In this document: positions 9,264 through 18,484 of the stretch, one piece after another
Layout: every line of letters begins with the position of its first letter
Numbering within the stretch: the stretch's first letter is position 1
From: Hydromonas sp.
GTDB lineage: Bacteria; Pseudomonadota; Gammaproteobacteria; Burkholderiales; Burkholderiaceae
Assembly: GCA_017495165.1 (NCBI GenBank)
Contig: JAFEII010000020.1
Coordinates: forward strand, 1-64,000
Direction: 5' to 3'
DNA: 64,000 bases
Translations under genes and position numbers: made by a program
The notes under the pieces: model-generated
The model's database searches: none
What the model saw: the letters and a program-made list of their open reading frames with translations, nothing else
What the model was told of the DNA's origin: nothing

Positions 9264-10015
9264 CGCAACAGCACCCCAAAAAAATTTGGCTCACAGGCGC
9301 CAGCAGTGGCATTGGACATGCACTGGCGCAAGAGTTGCTCAAACAAGGCCACAGGCTCGCACTCACCGCGCGCAAAGCCGCGCCATTGACGCTGCTGGCG
9401 CAAGCCTATCCAAACCAAGTCTTGGTGGTGACGGCCGACTTGACGGTTTTTGAGCAAGTACATGCCGTTGCCCAGCGCATTGAGCAAGAATGGGGCGGGC
9501 TGGACATGGCCATCCTCAACGCGGGCACATGCGAATACATTGATGCGGCGCATTTTGAAGCGGCCATGCTTGAACGCGTCATGCGCACCAATTTCATTGC
9601 AACCGCGTATTGCATTGAAGCGGCGCTGCCATTGCTGCGCCAAGGCTCAAAACCGCAACTGGTCGCAACCTCAAGCAGCGCCACATATTTTCCTTTGCCG
9701 CGCGCTGGCGCGTATGGCGCCTCAAAAGCGGCAATGGATTATTTGCTCGCTTCTTTGCGCTTGGATTTGATGCGCGAGGACATTGCCGTCACAACCATTC
9801 ATCCCGGCTTTGTCGACACACCACTTACCAGACGCAATGACTTTGCCATGCCCATGCGCTGGAGCAGCGAACGTGCCGCGCAATACATTGCCAAACGCAT
9901 CCACAAGCGCCCCTTTGAAATCAATTTCCCCCGCATTTTTGTGGGCTTCCTTAAACTTTTAGCGTGCTTGCCATTGCGATTGCAAACGGCAATTGGCAGC
10001 AGAATGAACCCATAA
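9260..10015 (+). CDS. Short-chain dehydrogenase/reductase
   Basis: A 251-residue classical SDR. The cofactor motif TGASSGIG lies near residues 12-19, an NAG motif follows (AILNAGTC), and the catalytic Ser and YGASK (Tyr-x-x-x-Lys) sit around SSSATYFPLPRAGAYGASK. The ATG at 9260 overlaps the upstream stop by four bases, indicating translational coupling; an alternative start 24 bases upstream is less likely. In this operon it probably oxidises or reduces a hydroxyl/keto group on a lipid-like substrate, which is inferred from the CFA-synthase partner. Confidence 0.88.
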   Translation: MTQQHPKKIWLTGASSGIGHALAQELLKQGHRLALTARKAAPLTLLAQAYPNQVLVVTADLTVFEQVHAVAQRIEQEWGGLDMAILNAGTCEYIDAAHFEAAMLERVMRTNFIATAYCIEAALPLLRQGSKPQLVATSSSATYFPLPRAGAYGASKAAMDYLLASLRLDLMREDIAVTTIHPGFVDTPLTRRNDFAMPMRWSSERAAQYIAKRIHKRPFEINFPRIFVGFLKLLACLPLRLQTAIGSRMNP

Positions 10016-10019
10016 CCCT

Positions 10020-11249
10020 ATGAAAATAGCCATTATCGGTAGCGGCATCTCAGGTTTGACCTGCGCGTACTACCTGAACGACAAACACGACATTCAAATT
10101 TTTGAGGCCAACGATTACGTTGGTGGTCATACACGCACAGTTGATGTGCGGGTTGACGGGCAACCATACGCAATTGACACAGGGTTTATTGTGTTTAATG
10201 ACTGGACGTATCCGAATTTTAAACGGCTCATGGCCGACATCAATGTGCCGCATCAAGACACGGAAATGAGCTTTTCCGTGGTTGATGCACACCTCAAATT
10301 TGAATACAGCGGCAGCAATCTGGCCAGTTTGTTTGCGCAAAAGCGCAACTGTTTTTCTTACTCTTTTTGGCGCATGCTGGCCAATATTTTACGTTTTAAC
10401 CGCGAGGCATTGCGCGACGTTGAACGCATCAGCAGCACGCTCACACTTGGCCAATATTTAACCCAAAACAAATACAGCAAGCGTTTCATCAGCCATTACA
10501 TTGTGCCAATGGGCGCGGCCATCTGGTCAATGCCCACGCAAGAAATGCTCAACTTTCCACTCCAATTTTTTATTCGATTTTTTAAAAACCATGGCTTGCT
10601 GTCAATCAACAACCGCCCGCAGTGGCACGTGATTCGTGGCGGTTCAAGCGCCTATATTCCCGCATTAACGGCCAATTTTTCAGACAAAATTTTACTCAAC
10701 ACGCCCGTCCAAAAAGTCGTGCGCACCGCCAATCAGGTGCAAATACACACCAAAAATGGCAGCCAAACATTTGACGCGGTGATTTTTGCCTGCCACAGCA
10801 ACACCGCGTTAGAGCTGATTCAAGCGCCCAGCGCCTTAGAACAAGAGCTGCTTGGCGCACTGCCGTATGCGGACAATGACGTGGTGTTGCACACAGACAT
10901 TCGCCGCCTGCCTGCCCGCAAAGCGGCGTGGGCGAGCTGGAACTACAACCTCAACACCAACAGCCGCGCAAGCCTGACCTACAACATGAATATTTTGCAA
11001 GGCATCAACAGCGCCACCACGTTTTGTGTCAGCCTCAACCAAACAGATTTGATTGACCCGAGCAAAATTTTGCAACGCTTCAATTACGCGCACCCCCAAT
11101 TTAGCCAGCAAGGCGTGGCCGCGCAAGCGCGCTGGCATGAGATTAGCGGCGTTGGCCAAACCTATTTTTGCGGTGCTTATTGGGGCGCAGGCTTTCATGA
11201 AGACGGTGTCAACAGCGCCTTGCGCGTGGTAAAGCAAATCAATGCATAG
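10020..11249 (+). CDS. FAD-dependent amine-oxidase-family oxidoreductase
   Basis: A 409-residue flavoprotein with the dinucleotide-binding motif IIGSGISGLTCAYYL at residues 4-18 and the second motif NDYVGGHTRTV. A C-terminal FAD-binding segment ends GAGFHEDGVNSALRVV. Proteins of this kind (annotated as NAD(P)/FAD-dependent or amine oxidases) occur with DUF1365 and CFA-type methyltransferases in many proteobacteria. In Rhodobacter a related set is controlled by the singlet-oxygen sigma factor and some members make furan fatty acids; whether that applies here is inference. It starts four bases after the SDR stop and overlaps the DUF1365 gene. Confidence 0.87.
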   Translation: MKIAIIGSGISGLTCAYYLNDKHDIQIFEANDYVGGHTRTVDVRVDGQPYAIDTGFIVFNDWTYPNFKRLMADINVPHQDTEMSFSVVDAHLKFEYSGSNLASLFAQKRNCFSYSFWRMLANILRFNREALRDVERISSTLTLGQYLTQNKYSKRFISHYIVPMGAAIWSMPTQEMLNFPLQFFIRFFKNHGLLSINNRPQWHVIRGGSSAYIPALTANFSDKILLNTPVQKVVRTANQVQIHTKNGSQTFDAVIFACHSNTALELIQAPSALEQELLGALPYADNDVVLHTDIRRLPARKAAWASWNYNLNTNSRASLTYNMNILQGINSATTFCVSLNQTDLIDPSKILQRFNYAHPQFSQQGVAAQARWHEISGVGQTYFCGAYWGAGFHEDGVNSALRVVKQINA

Positions 11250-12018
11250 CGCGCTGTACTCAGGCACGGTGCAGCACCGCCGCTTGCACCCCAAAACCCA
11301 CGCATTCCGCTACACCATTGGCATGCTGTGGCTGGACTTGGCCGAGCAAAACCAGTTTTTTGCACAATCCAAATGGGTCAGCGCAAAACGCTTTGCGCCG
11401 CTCTCTTTTCGCGAAACCGATTACCTGCCCCACTTAACCCGCAAGGGCATGCCGCTGATTGACGCGGTGCGTTTGTCGTTGGCCGAATTGGGCGAACCAC
11501 GCATTGCCCGCGTTTGCGTCCTCACCCAAGCGCGCAGTTGGGGGCTGTCGTTTAACCCAATTAGCATTTTTTATGCGTACAACGAACAGAACGAGCTCAT
11601 TGGCATGTTGTGCGAAGTCAGCAACACACCTTGGCGCGAGCGCTACCATTACGTGCTGCCCGCCCAAAACACAGCAGCCAACGCCTTTCGGGTTGCAAAA
11701 TCATTTCATGTCTCGCCTTTTTTACCGCGCGACTTAGAACACCGCATGCGTTTTTATCAAAAAAATCAACGCTTAACCTTATATATGGCCGATTTTAAAC
11801 ACGACCTCAAAGTATTTTACGCCAGCCTAAACCTAAAACGCACCGAAATTAGCCCGCAAAGCCTGCGCCGCTACATCGCCACATTCCCTTTTATGACCGC
11901 CAAAACAGTGCTTGGCATTTATTGGCAAGCCCTGCGCTTGGCTCTAAAAGGCATGCCATTTTTTTCTCACCAGCCAGCCGACGGCACAAGTAAAACCGCA
12001 AAAAGAACCCCATCATGA
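11242..12018 (+). CDS. DUF1365 family protein
   Basis: A 258-residue protein matching the DUF1365 family by its start (SALYSGTVQHRRLHPKTHAF), the WLDL stretch and the central LTQARSWGLSFNPISIFYAY and YVLPAQN motifs. The biochemical function is unknown, but the family nearly always travels with a flavin oxidase and a cyclopropane-fatty-acid-synthase homologue, as it does here. It overlaps its upstream neighbour by eight bases and its downstream neighbour by four (ATGA). A predicted C-terminal hydrophobic helix may attach it to the membrane. Confidence 0.85.
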   Translation: MHSALYSGTVQHRRLHPKTHAFRYTIGMLWLDLAEQNQFFAQSKWVSAKRFAPLSFRETDYLPHLTRKGMPLIDAVRLSLAELGEPRIARVCVLTQARSWGLSFNPISIFYAYNEQNELIGMLCEVSNTPWRERYHYVLPAQNTAANAFRVAKSFHVSPFLPRDLEHRMRFYQKNQRLTLYMADFKHDLKVFYASLNLKRTEISPQSLRRYIATFPFMTAKTVLGIYWQALRLALKGMPFFSHQPADGTSKTAKRTPS

Positions 12019-13238
12019 ACACCCACTCAATCTACAAAAAACTGGTACTCAAGCAACTGGTTAAACTACAGCACGCCCAACTCACCTTGCATTGCGACGG
12101 CGAACAACACACCTTTGGCGCGCCCGACGCCGCGCTCAAAGCGGACTTACACATTACCAGCGCCCAATGTTGGCCAGCATTGGCCATGTACGGTTCCGTT
12201 GGCGCAGGCCAAGCCTACGCGCAGGGCTTGTGGCATACAGACAACCTCACCAACGTTGTCAGAATTTTTGCCAAAAACATTGACGTATTAGACAGCATAG
12301 ACAACCGCTGGACGCAACTGGGACAATACGCGCTCAAAGCCGTGCACTTTATGCGGCGCAACAACCGCCAAGGTTCACGCCAAAACATTGCCGCGCATTA
12401 CGACTTGGGCAACGACTTATTCAGCCAATTTTTAGACCCAACCATGATGTACTCAAGTGCGCAGTTCTTAAACGAAACCGATACATTAGAACAAGGCCAA
12501 ACCTACAAACTGCAACGCATTTGCCAAAAACTCGACTTAAAACCAACCGATCATTTATTAGAAATTGGCACAGGCTGGGGCAGCATGGCCATTTATGCCG
12601 CCCAGCATTATGGCTGCCGCGTCACCACCACAACGCTCTCAAAAGAGCAACATGATTATGCCAAAGCCGCCATTGCCGCCGCAGGATTGAGCGGGCAAAT
12701 CACATTGCTCATGCAAGACTACCGCGACTTAAAAGGCAGTTTTGACAAACTTGTCTCAATCGAGATGATTGAAGCGGTTGGACACGCGTACCTTAAAACC
12801 TACTTTGAACAATGCACAAAATTGCTCAAGCCGCAAGGCCTGATGCTGCTGCAAGCCATCACCATTCGCGACCAGCGCTACGAGTCCGCCAAAAAGACCG
12901 TTGATTTTATCCAGCGTTACATATTCCCTGGTGGCGCATTGCCCTCGATTCAAGTCATGCTCAACCTTGTCAGCAACCACACCGACATGAATCTCATTCA
13001 ACAAGAAGACTTTGGCGCGCATTACGCCCGCACGCTCAACATGTGGCACCACAACTTTAACGCTGCGCGCGCCCATCTGAAAACCCTTGGCTATGATGAT
13101 TATTTTTACCGTTTGTGGGTGTTTTATTTATGCTACTGCGAAGGCGGCTTCATCGAACGCACCATTGGCTGCTCCCAACTGCTGCTGGCCAAACCTTCTG
13201 CGCAACGCGCACCGTTAATTCATGCGCTGAACCCTTGA
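12015..13238 (+). CDS. Cyclopropane-fatty-acyl-phospholipid synthase family methyltransferase
   Basis: A 407-residue SAM-dependent methyltransferase of the CFA-synthase family. The AdoMet motif EIGTGWGS is at residues 183-190, preceded by AAHYDLGNDLF and MYSSAQF, which are typical of CFA synthases that methylate or cyclopropanate unsaturated acyl chains of membrane phospholipids. As the last gene of the NTF2-SDR-oxidase-DUF1365 operon it may belong to the group that makes methylated or furan fatty acids rather than simple cyclopropanes. That distinction needs biochemical evidence. Confidence 0.9.
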   Translation: MNTHSIYKKLVLKQLVKLQHAQLTLHCDGEQHTFGAPDAALKADLHITSAQCWPALAMYGSVGAGQAYAQGLWHTDNLTNVVRIFAKNIDVLDSIDNRWTQLGQYALKAVHFMRRNNRQGSRQNIAAHYDLGNDLFSQFLDPTMMYSSAQFLNETDTLEQGQTYKLQRICQKLDLKPTDHLLEIGTGWGSMAIYAAQHYGCRVTTTTLSKEQHDYAKAAIAAAGLSGQITLLMQDYRDLKGSFDKLVSIEMIEAVGHAYLKTYFEQCTKLLKPQGLMLLQAITIRDQRYESAKKTVDFIQRYIFPGGALPSIQVMLNLVSNHTDMNLIQQEDFGAHYARTLNMWHHNFNAARAHLKTLGYDDYFYRLWVFYLCYCEGGFIERTIGCSQLLLAKPSAQRAPLIHALNP

Positions 13239-13354
13239 CCTTTTAACAAGGCGCAATCATTCAAAACCGCAACGTCCGAAAAACTTTTGAGTGCAATCAA
13301 GCAGGCTGGGGGTGACGCTTGCGCTGATTCAACAAGCAACCCAAACCGCACCAT

Positions 13355-13388
13355 ACAAAACGCCATCTTTATAAAGATGGCGTTTTGT
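13355..13388. terminator. Bidirectional terminator between convergent lipid operons
   Basis: A perfect 16-bp inverted repeat with a 2-base loop, ACAAAACGCCATCTTT-AT-AAAGATGGCGTTTTGT. It lies between the CFA-synthase and aldehyde dehydrogenase stop codons. A short T run ends the stem in each direction. Confidence 0.75.
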
Positions 13389-13452
13389 GATGTTTTATTG
13401 CGCTTGGCATCGCAGGCCTCAAGCCGCGCCAGCGTGATTGCCCGCACCGACA

Positions 13453-14856
13453 CTATTTGCCCATCAAAACCCGCAACAGCCGCTGCGTCCAAACCGTGTA
13501 CGGCGGTTTGGTCAAGCGTTTTAACACCATCGACAAAATACGGCTTTGCATAAACACACCTGTTTGTGTGCTCAAACTCAAAAAACCCGTGTGCCCATGA
13601 TACGCGCCCATGCCACTGCCGCCCACGCCACCAAACGGCAAATGATGTTGCGCGTAATGCCATACGCAGTCGTTAATCACCGCGCCACCTGCACGCGTGC
13701 GCGCCAGCACATCATCGGCACGTCGCGCATTGTGGTCAAAATAATACAGCGCCAGCGGTCTGTCATGCGCGTTCACATACGCAATCGCCTCATCGACGGT
13801 TTGATAGGTCATGATGGGCAAAATCGGCCCAAACAACTCTTCGCGCATCGCCCGCATACCATCGGTCACATCCCACAAAATCGTTGGCAAAAACACCCCG
13901 CTCGCCTCATCTGCCCGCTCATTTTTTGGATTGTACGCCTGCACCCGCGCGCCCAATTGCGCCGCGTCAGCCACGATGTCATTCATCCGCCGCCACGCAG
14001 GCGCGTTAATCATGTGGCTGTATTCCGTATTCGCGACCACATCTGCAAAACGCGCATGCAACACACGTTCAATCGCCCGCTCTAACGCATCGCGCTGAGC
14101 TTCAGCCACCAACACATAATCAGGCGCAATACAGGTTTGTCCCGAATTCCATAATTTCGTCGTGATGATTTTATCCGCAGCATCATCCAAATCATACGAT
14201 TCATGAATAATCACAGGCGACTTGCCGCCCAACTCCAACGTTACGGGGGTTAAGTTTTCAACCGCCGCCGCCATGACTTTTTTGCCAATACGCCCAGAAC
14301 CCGTAAAAATAAGATGATCAAACGGCAACGCCGCAAACGCCGCCGCCGCATCCGCCCCGCCCTCAACCACCGCCACTTGGCGGGCATCAAAGGTTTCCCC
14401 AATCAACCGCGCAATCAGCGCACTGGTCGCAGGCGCGAGTTCAGAGGGTTTAATCATGGCGCAATTGCCAGCCGCCAGTGCATCGACAAGCGGCGTTAAT
14501 ACCAAAGACACAGGGTAGTTCCACGCGCCCATAATCCCAATCACGCCCAACGGCTGATAAATCACCTTTGCGCGTGCCGGTAAAAAATACCAATCAACCG
14601 ATACTTTTTTTGGACGCATCCAGCGCTTTAAATGCCGCTTGCAGTGTCGAATTTCGCTCAACAACGGCATAAGCTCAAGCAACTGCGTCTCTTGCGTGGC
14701 GCGTCGCCCAAAATCTTGATGCAACACCGCAATAAAATCAGCCTCATGCGCCAATACCATTTGCTCTAATTTATTCAGCGCATCAATTCGAGCCGCATAC
14801 GGCACAACCATGTTTTGATGAAACCAAGCGCGTTGCGCGTTAAAAATCTCGTTCAT
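13453..14856 (-). CDS. Aldehyde dehydrogenase (coniferyl/fatty aldehyde type)
   Basis: A 467-residue NAD(P)-dependent aldehyde dehydrogenase. The general base is Glu208 (TLELGGKSP) and the catalytic nucleophile is Cys242 (GQTCIAPDYV); the cofactor region holds GVIGIMGAWNYP and FTGSGRIGKK. The QTCIAPDY form and length resemble the class that includes coniferyl aldehyde and membrane-anchored fatty aldehyde dehydrogenases. The C terminus is basic and hydrophobic. The ATG at 14856 has an AGGGGT ribosome site; upstream in-frame starts have none. It is the last gene of a four-gene leftward operon and probably oxidises the aldehyde formed by the upstream GMC enzyme. Confidence 0.9.
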   Translation of the reverse strand: MNEIFNAQRAWFHQNMVVPYAARIDALNKLEQMVLAHEADFIAVLHQDFGRRATQETQLLELMPLLSEIRHCKRHLKRWMRPKKVSVDWYFLPARAKVIYQPLGVIGIMGAWNYPVSLVLTPLVDALAAGNCAMIKPSELAPATSALIARLIGETFDARQVAVVEGGADAAAAFAALPFDHLIFTGSGRIGKKVMAAAVENLTPVTLELGGKSPVIIHESYDLDDAADKIITTKLWNSGQTCIAPDYVLVAEAQRDALERAIERVLHARFADVVANTEYSHMINAPAWRRMNDIVADAAQLGARVQAYNPKNERADEASGVFLPTILWDVTDGMRAMREELFGPILPIMTYQTVDEAIAYVNAHDRPLALYYFDHNARRADDVLARTRAGGAVINDCVWHYAQHHLPFGGVGGSGMGAYHGHTGFLSLSTQTGVFMQSRILSMVLKRLTKPPYTVWTQRLLRVLMGK

Positions 14857-14911
14857 ATTTACCCCTAAAAATGCATCATACATGCGCTCATTATGAGCCA
14901 TACGCACTCGG

Positions 14912-16513
14912 CTATTCATACTTATGTGGAATCAAGCTCATCGCATGCTCAGCCAACGCCGTAATCGTCAAACTCGGGTTCACGCCCAAATTGGCCGACA
15001 CCACCGAGCCATCACAAATCCACATATTCTCATACCCGAACACCCGTAAACCAGCATCGCACACGCCATTGGACGCATCCGTCCCCATCACCGCGCCGCC
15101 AATACAATGCGCCGTCATTGGAATATCCATGAGCAGTTCGGTCATACACATGCCCGCCACACCACCCGTTAAAGCCGCACCTTTAAGAGCAAACTCATTG
15201 GCTTGAGGAATACACGTCGGGATTTTTGCGCCCGTGGTTTGCATGCGCTTGCCAAATGGCCAATACCACGGCGCGCGGTACGTCATGGTTAAGTGCCCTT
15301 CCATGGTTTGCATACACAGCAAAATCATGGTTTGCGTGGCACCTTTGACAGGCCAAGTCATTTTTAAAAATCGAATCGGGTGCAACAACATTGATTTGAA
15401 CCATTGCCCAACCCGAGCCCCGCGACTCGCACCCACGGCCAAAACGGTGAGCAATGCGCTCAAAGCATCAGAGCCTGCGGGATAGCGCGTGGCCTCAATA
15501 TGCGTGTGCTCATCCAAAAAAACACCTGAACCTATCGCCACGCCTTTTGAATAATCATGCGCATCGCCAGCATTTAAATAACGTATCGCAATCAAAGACT
15601 CCGCATTCGTGCGCACTTTCTGTCCCAGCTGGTTGGATAAATTAGGCAAAAAACCAGCCGACTTCATTTGAAAAAGCAGTTCTTGCGTGCCCAAAGAGCC
15701 ACCCGAAAACACAATATGCTTTGCGCTGAAGCTCTGGCGCTGCCTCGAGCCCCAGCGACTCGAACGGGTTTGAACCACGTAGCCATCTCGCCCATCTGCG
15801 TGGTTCATCGGCACCACTTGAAGCACCTGTGTCTCACTAAAAACGTGTGTCCCAAGCTGTTCTGCCAAATACAAATAATTTTTGTCCAATGTGTTTTTTG
15901 CATTGTAGCGACACCCGACCATGCAGCCGCCACAGCCCACACAACTATTGCGTTCGGGGCCTTTGCCATCAAAATACGGGTCGGCATACGCCGCGCCTTG
16001 GGACTTGTCTGCATCACCAAAAAACACACCCACTTCTGTGTGGTAAAACGTGTGCCCAACCCCTTGCGCATCGGCCATGTTTTTGAGCTGTTCATCCGCC
16101 CAAGCTGCGCGCATATTCAGACTCGCGCCCAGCATTTTTTTGGCAGTTGCGTAATGCTGGGGCATCAAACTGCGCCAATCAGCCAGCCCTGCCCATTCGC
16201 CCTCACCCCACACACTGTCTTTGGGTTGCCACAAAGTCTGCGCATACGTGACAGAACCGCCGCCAACCGCATTGCCGTGCAACACAATCACATGCTTAAA
16301 GAAGCGCATATTAAAAAAACCGCGCAACCCCAACGCAGGTCTCCAAATATAACGGCGTAAATTCCAATTGGTTTTCGGCAAAGATGCCGCCGTCCAGCGT
16401 CGTCCCATTTCCAAAACCGCCACACGGTAGCCTTTCTCGCTCAAGCGCAATGCGCTCACACTGCCACCAAAGCCAGAACCCACCACAATAAAGTCAAACG
16501 CACGAATGTCCAT
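14912..16513 (-). CDS. GMC-family oxidoreductase (cholesterol-oxidase-like)
   Basis: A 533-residue flavoprotein. The FAD motif VVGSGFGGSVSALRL begins at residue 11, and residues 81-100 (GNAVGGGSVTYA) are as in cholesterol oxidases and long-chain alcohol oxidases. The C-terminal signature HCIGGAVMGTD...DGSVVSANLGVNPSLTITALAE is clear. A cysteine cluster, CVGCGGCMVGC, lies in the middle; it is common in this GMC subgroup and could bind iron-sulfur or metal. The family oxidises primary or secondary alcohols of lipids and sterols. The hydrolase gene ends one base upstream of its start codon, so the two are tightly coupled. Confidence 0.88.
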   Translation of the reverse strand: MDIRAFDFIVVGSGFGGSVSALRLSEKGYRVAVLEMGRRWTAASLPKTNWNLRRYIWRPALGLRGFFNMRFFKHVIVLHGNAVGGGSVTYAQTLWQPKDSVWGEGEWAGLADWRSLMPQHYATAKKMLGASLNMRAAWADEQLKNMADAQGVGHTFYHTEVGVFFGDADKSQGAAYADPYFDGKGPERNSCVGCGGCMVGCRYNAKNTLDKNYLYLAEQLGTHVFSETQVLQVVPMNHADGRDGYVVQTRSSRWGSRQRQSFSAKHIVFSGGSLGTQELLFQMKSAGFLPNLSNQLGQKVRTNAESLIAIRYLNAGDAHDYSKGVAIGSGVFLDEHTHIEATRYPAGSDALSALLTVLAVGASRGARVGQWFKSMLLHPIRFLKMTWPVKGATQTMILLCMQTMEGHLTMTYRAPWYWPFGKRMQTTGAKIPTCIPQANEFALKGAALTGGVAGMCMTELLMDIPMTAHCIGGAVMGTDASNGVCDAGLRVFGYENMWICDGSVVSANLGVNPSLTITALAEHAMSLIPHKYE

Positions 16514-17350
16514 TTATCCCACCTTTTGTTTGAGCCAAGCCAGCATTTGTGTCAAAACCACCTGCCGCTCTGCCTCAGGTTCATTAAAAATTTCATGGTA
16601 AGCCGCCCCATAGCGAATCGAGGTTGCATGAACAGGCAAACGTGCCGCCAAATCATCGCTGCCAGTCGGGTCAATAATTTTATCGCTGCCCGCATAAATC
16701 AATAAGACTGGCATCTCAAAATGAGCCGCGCGCTCGCGCACCAAATCGCCGCCGTTTTTCATGTATTGAACAAACAATGGGCTAATCATCTGATGCACCA
16801 ACGGATCATTTTTATACTGCGCAACCACCAACGGCGCGCGCGCCACAAAGCTCGCCTCCACCGCAGGTGACTTGATGGGTTTGGTTTTAAACAAACACAA
16901 TCCCACCGCCAGCAAGGCTTTTTGCATCGGATTCATAAACAAGCGCAGCGCAGGCGAAGACAGTACCAGCGCCGCAGGTCGAATTTTTTGCAAAGCAACC
17001 GCCAGTGCCGCAGTCAAGCCCCCCATGCTGTGCCCAATAACAATGGGCGTGCGCCCCGTTTGCGCAGCAACGTACTCAAACACTTGCGCGCAATCATTGG
17101 GCAACGCGTCAATCGTGGGAATGTACCCGACCAAACCGCCCGAATGGCCATGCCCGCGTGCATCATAGCCCCAAACCTCAAAGCCATGCTGATTCAACAA
17201 ATCAATCACATGCTGATAGCGCCCAATATGCTCACCATAACCATGCACCAATAACACAGGCGGCAATGGGCTGCCAACAACGGCTCGCCAACATGTGAGG
17301 CTAAGCCGCGTGGTGTCTTTTAAAACAAAGTTTTCTGTGTGATAAGCCAT
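16514..17350 (-). CDS. Alpha/beta hydrolase (monoacylglycerol-lipase-like)
   Basis: A 278-residue serine hydrolase. The oxyanion region is LLVHGYGEHIGRY and the nucleophile elbow is GHSMGG (Ser108). The acid is probably Asp in LLIYAGSDKIIDP and the base His in YGAAYHEIFNEPE. This set of motifs is that of the Hydrolase_4 / monoacylglycerol lipase group, which releases fatty acids from glycerides or other esters. The gene begins three bases after the sterol-desaturase family gene. No signal peptide is present, so it should be cytoplasmic. Confidence 0.87.
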   Translation of the reverse strand: MAYHTENFVLKDTTRLSLTCWRAVVGSPLPPVLLVHGYGEHIGRYQHVIDLLNQHGFEVWGYDARGHGHSGGLVGYIPTIDALPNDCAQVFEYVAAQTGRTPIVIGHSMGGLTAALAVALQKIRPAALVLSSPALRLFMNPMQKALLAVGLCLFKTKPIKSPAVEASFVARAPLVVAQYKNDPLVHQMISPLFVQYMKNGGDLVRERAAHFEMPVLLIYAGSDKIIDPTGSDDLAARLPVHATSIRYGAAYHEIFNEPEAERQVVLTQMLAWLKQKVG

Positions 17351-17353
17351 TTT

Positions 17354-18253
17354 TTATCTCTTAGATTTGAATCGTATTTTGGACGACGGCATATTTTTCG
17401 GGTATTTCACATCGACCCAATCTGGGCTTTTCCACAAAATACGCAAGTCTTTATGCACAACAACATCACGCCACATCAGGCAAAACTCCGTCACACTCAG
17501 CAAAAATGGATTCAAGGTTTTGGGTGGGCGCGTTGCAATGCCGTACCGAATCACGCCCGCTTCAGACTCATCTCTAAATGTTCCAAACAGACGGTCAAAT
17601 ACAATTAAAACACCGCCGAAATTGCGATCCAACTGGCCAGGATTCCTGCCATGATGCACGCGGTGATGCGACGGCGTATTAAAAACAAACTCAAACCATG
17701 CAGGCAACCGTTTCACCATCTGCGTGTGAATAAAAAACTGATAAAACAGGCTAAATTCAATCATGACAATAATCGAAAATTTATCAAACCCAATCAAAGC
17801 CGCAGGCACCCACAACAAGTATTGAACCCCTGAGAGATCCACCAAAAAATTTTGACGCAGCGCCGTCGAAAAATTATAGCGCTCGGAGCTGTGGTGCACC
17901 GAATGTGAAGCCCAACCCCAACGCACTTTGTGCATAAAAAAATGATAAAACCAAAACGTCAGCTCGACCACGAAAAACAAAAAAATCAACGCCACAATCG
18001 GATTGTTCGGCGCAAAATCAAGGCCATGGCGCTTAAACCAGTCATAAAAATAAAATGAAAATAGCGCCACCGCAGCGCCATCGGTCACTTTGTACATCAC
18101 AGCCAACGCGATATTACTCAACGTTTCCTTAAGGTGATACACATCCTTTTGATTGCGCGAACGAAAGTAGTGCACCTCATACAATATGAATAAAAAAAAC
18201 ATCACGCCAAAGCCAATGATAATCAACAACGCATGCATCAGATCATCGAACAT
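17354..18253 (-). CDS. Sterol desaturase / fatty acid hydroxylase family membrane protein
   Basis: A 299-residue integral membrane di-iron enzyme. The histidine boxes HHFFMHKVRWGWASHSVHH (about residues 120-145) and HHRVHHGRN (about 200-208) are the metal ligands of the family, and four or five hydrophobic helices surround them. Members hydroxylate or desaturate sterols, fatty acids or ether lipids using O2. The ATG at 18253 has a strong GGGAGG site; an in-frame ATG 12 bases upstream lacks one. It heads the operon with the hydrolase, GMC oxidase and aldehyde dehydrogenase, which together suggest hydroxylation followed by oxidation of a lipid. Confidence 0.88.
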   Translation of the reverse strand: MFDDLMHALLIIIGFGVMFFLFILYEVHYFRSRNQKDVYHLKETLSNIALAVMYKVTDGAAVALFSFYFYDWFKRHGLDFAPNNPIVALIFLFFVVELTFWFYHFFMHKVRWGWASHSVHHSSERYNFSTALRQNFLVDLSGVQYLLWVPAALIGFDKFSIIVMIEFSLFYQFFIHTQMVKRLPAWFEFVFNTPSHHRVHHGRNPGQLDRNFGGVLIVFDRLFGTFRDESEAGVIRYGIATRPPKTLNPFLLSVTEFCLMWRDVVVHKDLRILWKSPDWVDVKYPKNMPSSKIRFKSKR

Positions 18254-18429
18254 AAAACCTCCCAAAATGGGTAAACAAACATTTCAATTGTGTTGAAATA
18301 AAGTAGAAAACACAGTTTAGATTGTACTGCTTTCTGTTTAGATAAACCGTAAAAATTAACCAAGTTTTGTATCAACAACCGCTCAATTATTTGCCCAACC
18401 TGATTGCGGTTTCGCAATCGCCTTGGTGT

Positions 18430-18435
18430 TATAAT
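18430..18435 (+). promoter_or_regulatory. -10 element of coaBC promoter
   Basis: TATAAT at 18430-18435, about 50 bases before the coaBC ATG and divergent from the desaturase operon. The -35 region is not clear; TTGCGG at 18404 is 20 bases away. Confidence 0.4.
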
Positions 18436-18484
18436 TTCCGCCCACGCGCAGGTTTTGCGCCACACAACTTTTCACTGACCGCCC

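Noticed and set aside
15668..16360. A 230-codon frame opposite the GMC oxidoreductase
   Set aside because: It has no recognisable motifs, and the opposing strand encodes a clear FAD enzyme.
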